Shown: positions 51,389-61,939 of the stretch, piece by piece
Numbering within the stretch: the stretch's first letter is position 1
Layout of the letters: every line of letters begins with the position of its first letter
Assembly: GCA_000787465.1 (NCBI GenBank)
Contig: JSYX01000047.1
Span: 1 to 64,000 of the forward strand
Reading direction: 5' to 3'
Length of the DNA stretch: 64,000 bases
From: Thermomucor indicae-seudaticae
Taxonomy: Eukaryota; Mucoromycota; Mucoromycetes; Mucorales; Lichtheimiaceae
The notes under the pieces: model-generated
Told to the model about the DNA's origin: nothing
What the model saw: only the letters and a program-made list of their open reading frames with translations
Databases searched by the model: none
Made by a program: the position numbers and the translations under genes

Positions 51389-53170
51389 AGGCTTCTTTAG
51401 TCCCTTTTAACAGAAGAAAGACGAGTTTCTCTCCCGCCGCGTTTCTTTGAAACCCTCAGGTGACTGTTGCTGTGATTGCGTTCTTACCATTTCTAATTGC
51501 CCTGAGGTGTTCACTTCTGTTTCCCTTCACGCAATAAACCGATTCCACTTTTTGCGCCGATGATTTGTGTCAGTCAGAGTATCTGCGCCCAAGTTATTGT
51601 ATTACGTATAAATCATACTCTGCACGTATCTGCCACAATGGAACATTTTGGACCCTTACTTCGGTTTCGACCATGCTGACTGATTGATATATGGAGTTAA
51701 CGGTCATTTTTTTTTCATTCATATAAAAAGCTAGTCCTGGTTTATTTGTGTTGGAGGATTTGGGACGAGTAAGGGAGGCAGGTGTGGCGTGCCTTGTAGT
51801 CATTAAGGATGGATCCCTGGCTCGACTACAACTCGTCCCAGGGTAAGATCTTCTTTCTGCTTGAATCTACGTGATTTTTTGCATTGCTTTACTTGCCTTG
51901 TTTCTTCAAAGTTGTCCCTGCAGCAAAAACAGGTGATGTTTATAGGGTAAGGCTTTCTCTTGGCTTTCTTACTTGGAAGTGGGTGCTAAATGATGTACGC
52001 AAATTCCATGTCTTTGATCTATATAACACACAAAATTCTTTTTCCTGCAACTGCAAACTATAGTAAAACTCCCTGAATACCACAACTGAAGAAGCGCTTG
52101 TCCTGTTGCCATGTTCTCCTGAATATCTTCATTCACGGTAACCACTTCTTGGAGAGTGCAACGAAACGGGATGCGATGGGCAAATGGTCACAACATTTTG
52201 AGCATACATATACGTATGAAGATCACATAAAAAAGCCGTTGCAATATTGGTGGGGAAAAAGGTTTTCACTGAACTTTTCCTTTAAGCTAAAGCAAGAGAA
52301 CGCTGACAGGATCTTGGCGCCATTCCCTCTCCATGATGGATTTACAGAGCTGACAAAAGTTGGATCCGATTTTCGCTCGAATGCACTGAAAAGTTATCAG
52401 CTATTCAATGGTGGTTGATTTCCACAATTATTGGTGCCCAATGCGCGAAGGTACATTAGCAGCACCAGCACCATTTTAACTTCTCTTCTATCGCGCCGTA
52501 CAAAGTCGAATGCCTGCTTGTCTTCCAGTGCAACAAAATCAGTGACAGATAGCCAGCATTATGTCTGCACACGATGATCTGTTTACGGCGGAAAAACGAT
52601 CGCTCTGGTGTTGTGACACATATTCGGAGGCCGCCCATGGTTAAGCTATGCTCTCAGCCCTGAAACACATACGTAGAAGGCATCCCTATGAGAACCATGC
52701 GCAGCGTTCAAACGTACAGGATGCTTCTTGCGAGACCAGATGATCATGGTGAGAAGCCGAGAAATTTTGATTTGGCGGCCTTCAGATCGCTGGCAGCAGA
52801 CTCAATTTCTGTGCTTTAAGACTTGTAAGGTATAGTCTGCTAAATTTTACCGACAGGAGCTCTGCTCCATATATTTATGACACAGGCTTTGTCAAGGAGT
52901 ATAACTGTGTGCTGAGGGGAACATAGTACAGTAATAATGCCAGCAGTAAGTAAGCAGGGTGGTTAGCAAGGTCATTAAAGATGTGGCTATGTTCTGAAAT
53001 GGGAAATCTGCAAAATCCCGGTACTAAGCCCTCCAGCATCCAAAAGTGTGTGCGTGCGTGATATCATCTGTGCCGCAGGTTCACTCCGCAAAAACAGAGG
53101 AAGCTTTCTTTTCCCGTCCTACACTTTTTGTGTTTTTCACCCTTTGCCTAATGGATCATTGAGACACTTG
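51389..53170. other. Intergenic with fragments
   Basis: A short ATG exon at 51809 (MDPWLDYNSSQ) followed by a GTAAGA donor, with a second in-frame exon (VPAAKTGDVYR), hints at a small gene that I could not complete. A plus-strand frame at 52098-52418 (DAMGKWSQHFEHTYTYEDH, LQYWWGKRFSLNFSFKL) looks protein-like but has no family. Nothing else is supportable. Confidence 0.35.
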
Positions 53171-54359
53171 ATGATGGCTATTGAACGTACGTCCCGGAGA
53201 GTATTAACCTTAATTGGCGTTACTCTTGTGCTTGTCGGTTTCGCGTGCCTGAAATACGTAGCCACGACTTCCCTTGCTCTATCGTCCGCGAGCGACAGCA
53301 ATGCAGGAGCGGCGGCGGCGTCAGGTCATCATCATCAGCAAGCAGATCCCTGGTACTGCACCTGCTACACCACTGACGAAGACCAAGACGACAGCAGCGA
53401 AGAACTAGATACCCCCACCACAGAAAGAAACGTTGGACCTCTCGTTGTCCCAGAATCTTTTACGAAGCCACCGCAAAGCTTGATCGACAAGATAAACGAC
53501 AATACGCACGATGATCATGATGATCGGGTTCTTATTGTAGCCGCCTCTAACTATGGGATGCGCGATCATGTATACAACTGGATAGAGTCTCTGAAACGGA
53601 CGGGCGAAGGAGACAAGTTCCTCGTGTTCTGTCTGGATCAGCAAATGTACGAACATATGGTGTTGGCAGGGTATGAGAAGCATGCAACGACACTCCCGAG
53701 CAACTGGTTCCACAGCGAGATCGAAGCCGGCTTTGAAGAATATTACAGCAAAAAGTATCGGATCATTACCCACGCTAAGACACTGATTGTGCAGCAGCTT
53801 CTTTATCTCGATATCACGGTGCTGTTTTCCGACGTTGACATTGTCTGGCTGCGTCCACGAATACGTGATTACGTATGTACGTTTCTGGAGATGCGTGAGC
53901 AAACACATATGGTTTTTCAGCAAGAAGGCACGGATCAAAAGGTCGTCAATAGCGGGTTCTACGCCATGCGACCAAGTGATGTTACCAAACGACTCTTGGC
54001 GGAAACGATCCACTTGGGAGACACCGACGAAGCCATGACGCAACAGGGAGCAATGAATGCCGCTATGGATAATATCGATCTGAATCTGAGGACGACTTCC
54101 CTCGTATTGCTGGATGTCTTACATTTTCCGAATGGTTACGTTTACTTTGATAATGACTGGCCCGATAAGCATGGTATCGAACCATTTATAGTTCATGCTA
54201 ATTATCTGGTAACGTTTTAGACCCTCTTTTTAAAATTTCTCGGCTTCTGATTTGCTGTTGTAGGTGGGCGAAGACAAGAAGAAACGCCTGCAAGAGCGTG
54301 GATTCTGGTATGTCGACGATGCATGGCTGGCCATGATCGATGCGCAAATGCAACAGTAA
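53171..54359 (+). CDS. Golgi-type glycosyltransferase, GT77-like (nucleotide-diphospho-sugar transferase)
   Basis: A type II membrane layout is seen: MMAIERTSRR, then the helix VLTLIGVTLVLVGFACL, then a lumenal stem rich in Ser, Asp and His. The catalytic domain includes VLIVAASNYGMRDHVYNW, KFLVFCLDQQMYEH, VLFSDVDIVWLRP (the DxD motif that binds the metal and sugar nucleotide), VVNSGFYAMRP and FPNGYVYFDNDW. A short last exon ends with DDAWLAMIDAQMQQ. This is the Nucleotid_trans fold typical of GT77 enzymes. The sugar donor is unknown. An upstream in-frame ATG at 53048 exists, but the start at 53171 places the membrane helix normally. Confidence 0.87.
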
Positions 54360-54467
54360 ATGCCCGATCTTGATATAATTTACCACATCCCTTCTTCCTT
54401 TTTTCAATACCACGTTACTTTAATAGCCTCTTGTACTTATCGTTTATACATATATTTATTTGCATTA

Positions 54468-54815
54468 TTAAAATCGCTGTTTTTGAGCGGCTTCAAGCAT
54501 GGCAAATTCTGTACTGCGTACAAGCGAAGTAATCCAATACAAGTTCTTCGATAGTATCTCGCAGTTTCTGCAGACTGGGATACCATGGTGTGCTACGCCG
54601 TCCTCGGTCACTAGCTTCTCTAACATCCTTCTGTGGAATGAGTCACAGATCTGATAATAGATAGGATTAGTTTCCTCAAGAGACTGTACATTGTTGTTTC
54701 GTACCTGAGAGAACGACAAGGACTTCGCCTTGTTTCTCTCTCTTCTCCAGACTATCCCACAATTTCCCGACAACACCCGAGCGATGACCTTTGATTTTGA
54801 GCTATTTGCCGCCAA
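54468..54815 (-). CDS. Small conserved-looking protein, unknown
   Basis: A 115-codon frame starts MAANSSKSKVIARVLSGN and ends AMLEAAQKQRF. It contains FHRRMLEKLVTEDGVAHHG and VCRNCEILSKNLYW with one C..C pair. A 54-base stretch (54660-54713) has perfect intron signals (GTACGA to TTATCAG) yet keeps the frame open, so the protein may be 97 or 115 residues. No family recognised. The gene is convergent with the GT77 gene. Confidence 0.5.
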   Translation of the reverse strand: MAANSSKSKVIARVLSGNCGIVWRRERNKAKSLSFSQVRNNNVQSLEETNPIYYQICDSFHRRMLEKLVTEDGVAHHGIPVCRNCEILSKNLYWITSLVRSTEFAMLEAAQKQRF

Positions 54816-55206
54816 GCATGCTATTTCCGAATACGATCAACGACATCGTTCCGTCAGTTTGGACCGTCGGCCTGCTTGCTCTCCATCGGTGCAGCGCCCT
54901 GTCAATATTGGTCGATCTAATGGCTGATAACGGTTGCCGCTCTCGGCTATAGAAGGCCATATAAGCATATGTCATATGACATAGAAAGAGAGAGAGACGC
55001 ACCTTTCATTTATCTATTCCGTACTCTCAGTGTCATCCGCTTGTTGATGTTGTTGTTGTTGCTGCTGCTGCCAACGTTTCCTTTTCTTGCGCTCACGATT
55101 TCTTCTCCTTGCGATACGATTCCTCTTCGTCTTCTTCCGACGGCGCCGATTGTACTTACGACCTCCGTTGACCAGCACGTCTGCCAGTTCCTCCTGAGGA
55201 CGTTGC

Positions 55207-55702
55207 CGACCTTGTTAAGTGTAAAATCGTGTTCGCGCCTTTTCAGACCCGTACAAGTTGAACAGCCTCTGGTGATGTGTGAAAAAATGTCGGCAATATT
55301 CCGCGTACTGCTCTCGTCTCGCGGCCTTGGCCTTTCGAGACCGTGGTACCAGAAATTTTTTACGTGGAAATGGTGTTCCATCACGTAACCGTTCACAAAG
55401 ATGTGTGCTCGTGTAACAACTTCGCGTATAAACGCGCAAAGTTGCACAACTTTGTCCCGCAGCACATCACGATACGATTGAATTAAACGGAATTCGCCTG
55501 GTAAACTCTTCGTGCTGTCGACCGAGAACAATATTGAATTTTTCCTTGATGGTCGGCGGATGGTTTGGGCAAACCTTTGCACGAGCATTTACATGTCCAG
55601 TTTGGCCGCACGACTGGCATACAGTAGAGGATGAAGATGACGCTAGCGGATTTCTGTTCGCTTGGTCACGTCCTGCTCGCCCGCGCTTCTTTTCGCGCTT
55701 GA
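55207..55702 (-). pseudogene. Decayed repeat ORF with zinc knuckle and AHIFVN segment
   Basis: After a good acceptor at about 55703, a frame reads REKKRGRAGRD, CQSCGQTGHVNARAKVCPNH and FTRRIPF, then stops. A shifted frame continues with SYRDVLRDKVVQLCAFIRE and VVTRAHIFVNGYVMEH, then degenerates. The two parts look like one protein broken by a frameshift of one or two b near 55480. I recall similar zinc-knuckle/AHIFVN proteins as multi-copy, transposon-like ORFs of Mucorales, but I cannot name the class. No nuclease or transposase core survives here. Confidence 0.5.
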
Positions 55703-56864
55703 TCTGAAAAGCCCCACACGAGCTTACACGTCAACCCAATGGGTTGACAGCAATTACAGGACGTCAGAAACATTATCATATCAGTAACACCCTTGAGCTT
55801 CCGATTGCACGAGGTACCTTGAGGCGCTCAAGTTGGCGACTCAGCAAGATTAGCTCTACTGCATTTAACAGGCAAAGACGTTTCACCTTTGGTTGCAAAA
55901 GCAACCGTGTTCTGAACAGCACGTGTATGCCAGGTGCTTCTTTAGAGCCCTATCCAACACGAATCGATGATGTAGTAGACACGCTTCGATCAACCGAGTA
56001 AAATTTGCGTCTGCCGCATTCTTTCAAACCTGTCGTAACTCACTGTTCTACAACCCTCAGCCATTGAATTACTCGGCCGGTCCAAATAAGTGGATCAAGC
56101 ATATATAGTCCAAGCCATCACGCAAAGATGCGCACTCCCGATGCGAGCCAAAATGTAGCCTAGGGCTCTGCTCGCCAAGAGGCAACCGCTGCGAGCTTAG
56201 ACCAAGTCCTTCATTAGGGAAACGTGGTACGATATAGGATGAAAGAGAGAAAACACTCTAGAGAAGAAGCCTGTAAGACGGTTTGATCTTGTCTGCCTCG
56301 AATAAAAAGAGTAACCAGCAATATCACAGAGTGCTCTTTGGATATCGTTATTAACTGTTCGAGGATACTGTGCATCTGACTTTATGTTAAGCCGTGGACC
56401 CTTCTCCCTGACAAGATCTGCAAAACCGGAATAACTATTTTTGCTTGAGTTGATTTCTCCTTCGACAGCCTCACTGACTTCCTTATAATAACATATCCGA
56501 TAGGCAGAGTAAAACACGTCAAAGTTTTCAAGGCATACTTATTATTCTAAAGTGCCTGAAACATGCTCCTGCTTTCAGTGGAAGCGCATGCGTGTTTTTA
56601 TACCGCTACAATTTTTGGAAAGGTCTCTCACAGCATTTATCGTCATCCAATGGATATTTCTCTTGTGCAGGAAAAATGCCTTTTTTTCAGCTATTATGAA
56701 AATATACCATTGCTAAAAAGATACGGGCTTCCAAAGAGGAGAATACAATAGGTAGTTTAGAATATGCACAAATTAATGAGAGAAAAAACAATCGACGAAA
56801 GGAGGAAATGGGGAGGGGCAATAAAAGAGGAGAGTGAGAAGGAAGGAGGCGACAGGCGAGAAGC
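55703..56864. other. Intergenic, no supported gene
   Basis: Short frames at 55744-56001 (plus) and 56197-56517 (minus) lack domains. A purine-rich tract at about 56770-56860 lies just downstream of the ASX-homology gene stop. Confidence 0.4.
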
Positions 56865-58088
56865 TCAATTGGCATCACCGAACCCGTCTTTACGAATATC
56901 GAACAGTCGACCGAGATCTTTGCCATTTCGCAGCAGTCGAATGCTCTTGAAAGCGTTCCCATTAGGGCGCTTGTCTTTTGAAACCTTACCATGTTGATCC
57001 AGGATTTTGGTCTCAAGGGCAGTAGGCGTCTCAAAATCCTCGAATATCTGGTTATCCAGCTCAATGGATATTCCTGTAGATCCACTCGCTTTGACCACCT
57101 AACAGGTTGTATATATTAGTCAAATCTCGATACCGTTATACTTCAGGGGGGAGGGAAATAGCCTTACTGTCATGGTCTTGGAGACAACGACTTTGCACGC
57201 ACTGAAATTGCGCTTGTAGACAATGACATCGCGTTCCCGGATAAGTCCCTTGCGGCACATATCCTTCAGAGTGATATTCCTAGAATCACTGGAAAGTAAC
57301 AAATGCTTCAATGTCATGTACTGGTTGAAACATCATTTGCTGTTTCATTTACCCGGCCACATTATGCATCTTGTCCTTGTCGTTCAGTTCCCCCCAGTAT
57401 GCTTCAAAGGCTTCATCCTGCACACAATCTAGCGTTCATAACGTACTTGTTTTGAAGATATGGTGGCGTTTATCCTTACTTTAAATGCATCGCCTCGTGT
57501 CCAGCCTGACGAAACAGGAGGTTGCGGCTGCTGCTGCATCGTGGTATTGTTCATGAGACTCTGATCCATGCCAGTGCTTACAAAGTCCCCGTTGGCTAGC
57601 ATTGTTTGCCAATCGTCTAGTGCGTTCCAAAATATGGGATTCTCTGTTTTTGAGAAAAAAGAAGGCGGAACCGTGACTCCCTGAGTATTGAATGTAGTAT
57701 CAACAGTAGGCAGCAGCCGTGCCAGCTGCGCCTGCTCTTCCGGTGATAAAAGTTGAAAGGTAGAGTATTCGAAAATGGACTTTGCCAAGAGAGAGAGAGA
57801 CAGAATGAGTCACTTTATGTAGTGGTATATATCTTTTTTCCTCACCTCAAGCGGCATATTCACTAACGGGCTGGACGGGTCGCAGCATAAATAGTCGACC
57901 GACCAAGGATCGTACCGTAACTTTTTGTAAGGCTGCTCTGTATGTCTTTCATATCCATCTTCTGGAGAACGAATCATAAGCTGATCGGTTTCCAACCCCA
58001 GTGGCTCCTCCATGTGTGTGCCTTGTCCATCGTGCTTGACACGAGGTGGTAAAAGGACGTTATCGCCATTAGCATTGAACAAGGTCAT
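56865..58088 (-). CDS. ASX-homology (ASXH/DEUBAD) domain protein
   Basis: The start MTLFNANGDNVLLPP at 58088. The ASX homology region spans DYLCCDPSSPLVNMPLE, FEYSTFQLLSPEEQAQLARL, LLPTVD, PPSFFSKTENPIFWNALDDW and MLANGDF, the typical LLP-to-WQ-GEF layout of Asx/ASXL and INO80G proteins. After a Gln/Pro linker a second domain (LKDMCRKGLIRERDVIVYKR, ALETKILD, NGNAFKSIRLLRNG) resembles small RAMA-like modules; that is a guess. ASXL proteins activate the BAP1 deubiquitinase on histone H2A, and a comparable partner here is inferred. Four or so introns are joined in frame; stop at 56865. Confidence 0.72.
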
Positions 58089-60189
58089 GACGCACTCTTG
58101 TATTGTACACTAGAAATGACGCTTTCAAGTTGAAAAGCAAAGAAAAAGAGAGAGGGAAAAAAGGGAAACGGGCAAAAAAGAAAAGGGTGGCTGTAAGTTG
58201 CGTTTGTGTTGTGCGTCTGCGTGTGTGTGTCATGCAGACTGGAGTCCCTCCCAGCCCCTCTTTCCCTCCTCCATCCACCCCAAAATAACGTCTTTTCCGT
58301 TTTCGTCATCTTGGTGCATATCATGTACAGGTTTGTATGGACCCCTTAAATGATAGCTAGAAGAAACGGTGGCGACGCTTATCTGTGGCATGAACTTTGT
58401 GGGTGGCACAAACCCGCCGCACAGTATATTCTCCCCTGAACTGTAAGTTTCAGAACTTCAAAATGCGAGAAATGCAGTACGATGTCTGCTTCAGCTACTG
58501 ATCTCAGTCGACGTTGTTGCTGAAGCCCCACGTTGAAAACGGCGGTCAGCGTCAACCGTGGTAAGTCAAGATTGCGGGCGATTCTAGCATAGAAACGAAT
58601 GCAGTTTGAGGCTACGTATGCATAACAGGAATGGTCATTTCCCTTGTCCGACTATGCCTTGAAACGTCTTGTATATGGAACTATCTAACAGACACATACA
58701 GCAACAACAATGTTTATATGTCACGACGATCGTAATAGAGGCCTGAAGATGCCCGACGATGTTAACCAGACTAATGACCGCGGAAATGAAATTGAAGCAG
58801 TTTTGAAATGACACTTCACTCAGGCAGAACCAAGCTGACAACTCGCGAAGACTTATCCCAGGACGCCTGACAACAAGTCGTCCTGAACCTGTCGAAAATC
58901 CAAGAGCAAGAGAAACGTTCGGTGACGAACTTAGCGTAATCCATTGGATTTCTCCGTTTGATTTGCACTCATGGAAAAACCTTTTAACTCTGCTGGCAAA
59001 GACGCTTTTGCACTGTTTACATTTTCTATTTGAGTTTTTGGGTGAACGATGTTCGCACCAAGTATTAGCGATATTCAGTATGTCTTGTCAATATATTCAG
59101 CAAGGCAAGTGTGTCATCGAGAGAGCTCGGTTCTCTCTCGTGGTAAGTACAAAGTTCTATCGATGACGTGTAATTAATAAAAAGTATCGATTCCAAGAAA
59201 GCCAACGATAACTGATGAGTAAGTCAAACATGATCGCCTAATCACTGCTCCCATTCCACATCCATTTTGTTCAAATGCCGATTATGGCCGCGTCTAGCTG
59301 TAATGGTCCAGGGTTAGTACAGTAACAGAGAATCTTGTCTAGGATTCTCTGTGGGCTCGACGGCACAACAATGTCAGCAAATACCGTATCCCCCCTTGAC
59401 GATAATGATCCATTTAGCGCGCCGAATACGGTTTGATTCGGGCATCTGAGAATAGCTTATGGAAAGAAATAGTGGCTTTGGCAGGAAAACAAACGTCGGC
59501 CGCTGTCTTAAAATGTATAATATTAAACGCTGCACGACGTATGAAGAGCTGCATTAATGCATGTAATCTGATAAACAATACTGCATCATATCGTTTCAAC
59601 AGAGGGGGTAAAATGGTTACTCCTTTTGACTATGCCGCGGTCTCGATGTATTGACAGTCGAGCGAACAACTTGTCCAATGCGCGTCCCTTCTTGAATCAA
59701 TATCCGAAGCAATTTGCCACGTTGTCGTCTGGCGGATAATACGCGAATCTTATCACAAAGAACGACGACGGTATCGTCCAACAGCTTGACATAATATATC
59801 ATCGGATTATGTGGCGCGATACATACATACTGCCGACAGGAGCTTTAAAATTAGCAGAAACTGGAAAGAAAGTAATGAAACGCATCAGTCCCTGATGCAG
59901 ATCTCTCCATTTTCCATGCATAGGATAAACCCGCCAAGCACTCTCTCGCATCCTCGTTTCTTAGAACGCTTGTAGCCGCGTCTAATTACTGGTTTTAATT
60001 ACGCGGGATATTCGGGTTCTTCCAATGTGGGCTCTGTGCCGCACTACGGCTGTCACGTGCTGAATTTCGCCCCATTTTTGCCTTTACTCCTCTTGCTTTC
60101 TGTTCAAAGCAACAAAGATGCTTAAGGCGTGGATGCAACGACCAGAAACTAAAAGATACGCAGCCGACGGTAAACTTTAGTTCTTGCAC
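58089..60189. other. Intergenic, no supported gene
   Basis: About 2.1 kb. A perfect 10-base inverted repeat (59325-59334 with 59343-59352) is listed separately. CT- and GA-rich tracts occur at 58130-58290. Short frames around 58963-59166 and 59433-59802 show no domain. Confidence 0.4.
59325..59352. repeat. Perfect 10-base inverted repeat (hairpin)
   Basis: ACAGAGAATC, eight bases, then GATTCTCTGT. All ten pairs match. It lies in a gene-free stretch and has no poly-T run or gene end next to it. Confidence 0.7.
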
Positions 60190-61556
60190 ATGCGAGTTGC
60201 AGGCAACGAGACTAAACGATTCACAGTTGCGGTGTTTGCCGTTTCTCAAGTGGCATTCTATTTTGCTTTCAAGTGGATTCTCAGTTCGCTTGATCCAAAC
60301 AGGGCGAAGCGTCAAGAAGCCAAAAGCAAGAGTTCCAAGGTGCTAGGCAAGCTCGGGGTAATTGGACATTCTCGAAGCCCTACAACGTCGTCACGCTAAT
60401 TCATTTGTGTCCTAGGTGAAAGATCTGAAGTTGAGCGAGTATGAGCAAATAATTGCAGCCGAAGTGGTTCATGCTGATGAAATTAACGTCACCTTTAAGC
60501 GTAAGTGTATTTCCTGCTAGTATTGGGTGGGTAGACATGTTGACGTGCGGCCGATAGAGATCGGTGGTCTGGATCATATCGTTCAAGACTTGCGTGAAAG
60601 CGTCATTTATCCGCTTTGCTATCCTGAACTATTCACGTCTGCATCTGGGTTGCTTGGTGCGCCAAAAGGTGTGCTTCTCTATGGCCCTCCGGGATGTGGC
60701 AAGACCATGTTGGCAAAAGCACTGGCAAAAGAAAGTAATGCGACCTTTATCAACCTGCATGTTTCAACATTGACGGACAAGTACTATGGCGAATCCAACA
60801 AGCTAGTGGCGGCTTTATTTTCGCTTGCACGCAAACTCCAACCGGCCATCGTTTTCATTGACGAAATTGACTCCTTCCTCCGGGAACGCCGAAGTACAGA
60901 CCACGAGACGACTGGGATGATGAAAGCAGAGTTTATGAGTTTGTGGGATGGATTAACAACAGGCGAAGACACGCGCATTGTAGTTTTGGGTGCCACCAAC
61001 CGTCCAAACGACATTGACTCTGCTATATTACGAAGAATGCCAAAGAGGTTTGCCGTCAGGCTCCCGACGGACGAACAACGGAGAAGTATTTTGGAACTTG
61101 TAAGTTATCAGTCTGCAATGAACCGTAGTGCACGCAAAAAACATTGACTCGGTGCTTTCTTTTGGTTACCTACCAGCTTTTAAAAGATATCAAATTAGCG
61201 CCAGACTTTAATATGAACGAATTGGTACAACGGACAGCAGGTTGTTCTGGAAGCGATTTGAAGGAGCTTTGCAGGAATGCGGCAATGATACCAATTCGTG
61301 AGTACGTACGATCCGTTCAGCGAAGTGAATCCTGCGGTGTAGCTAGCAATGATCTCTTAGATATTGATACCAAGGTATAATGGAGAAGCAATCACTATTT
61401 GATGTTTTCCATTTTACTAATATTTGGTGACAGAACATCAACACGAGGCCATTGACACTTTCCGACTTTTACGCGTATGACGAAACAAATGCCAAAACCT
61501 ATTCCTATTCACAAAATCAGAGCCTGAATATTCCGCAACAAGAAAATCTGGACTAA
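60190..61556 (+). CDS. MSP1: Msp1/ATAD1-type AAA ATPase of the mitochondrial outer membrane
   Basis: The start [12 protein letters not shown] at 60190 is followed by one membrane helix ([19 protein letters not shown]), as in Msp1. The AAA core has [29 protein letters not shown] (Walker A), [35 protein letters not shown] (Walker B), [20 protein letters not shown] (sensor 1 and arginine finger region) and [15 protein letters not shown]. It extracts mislocalised tail-anchored proteins from the outer membrane. Joined exons end QENLD at 61556. Length (about 370 residues) and layout match the family. No defect seen. Confidence 0.94.
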
Positions 61557-61939
61557 AAGCTTCAACTCGTCGTTAGTACGCCTAGCTAGAATCGCTACTC
61601 TTGAGATTTCTCGGTAATACCGTTTATATATCTCAGAGCCAGTTACTGGGATCAAATGAATATATATATTAGACAAAGAGGGGTTAGGACGATGTTCATC
61701 ATACGCGAAAGTAACTTCAAGGTAAAGAATGCGCTTCATCAATTTGCAAAGCCATATCACTGAGATTTTCAATGCAATGAAGTGGACGTTCCATAATCTT
61801 GACGGATAGCTACGATGACTTCCTAGGAACAAAGGCAGCAGACGTTTTAATGAAACAAGTATACAATAATATCTGGAAGCAAGCAACATATAGGGTATAC
61901 AGCAAAGGGAGGATGTATGTACATTGTCAGGGTGTTGAG
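61557..61939. other. Short convergent intergenic
   Basis: The 3' region between the Msp1 and antiporter stops. An open minus-strand continuation here arises only if the last antiporter intron is retained. Confidence 0.5.

Noticed and set aside
55010..55588. A 192-codon minus-strand frame as an intact gene
   Set aside because: The conserved zinc knuckle lies in a different frame just upstream and the tail is low-complexity, so this is a remnant crossing a frameshift.
61509..61939. Long C-terminal extension of the antiporter
   Set aside because: It arises only by reading through a strong GTAAGT donor. Splicing gives a compact, sensible tail ending at 61940.
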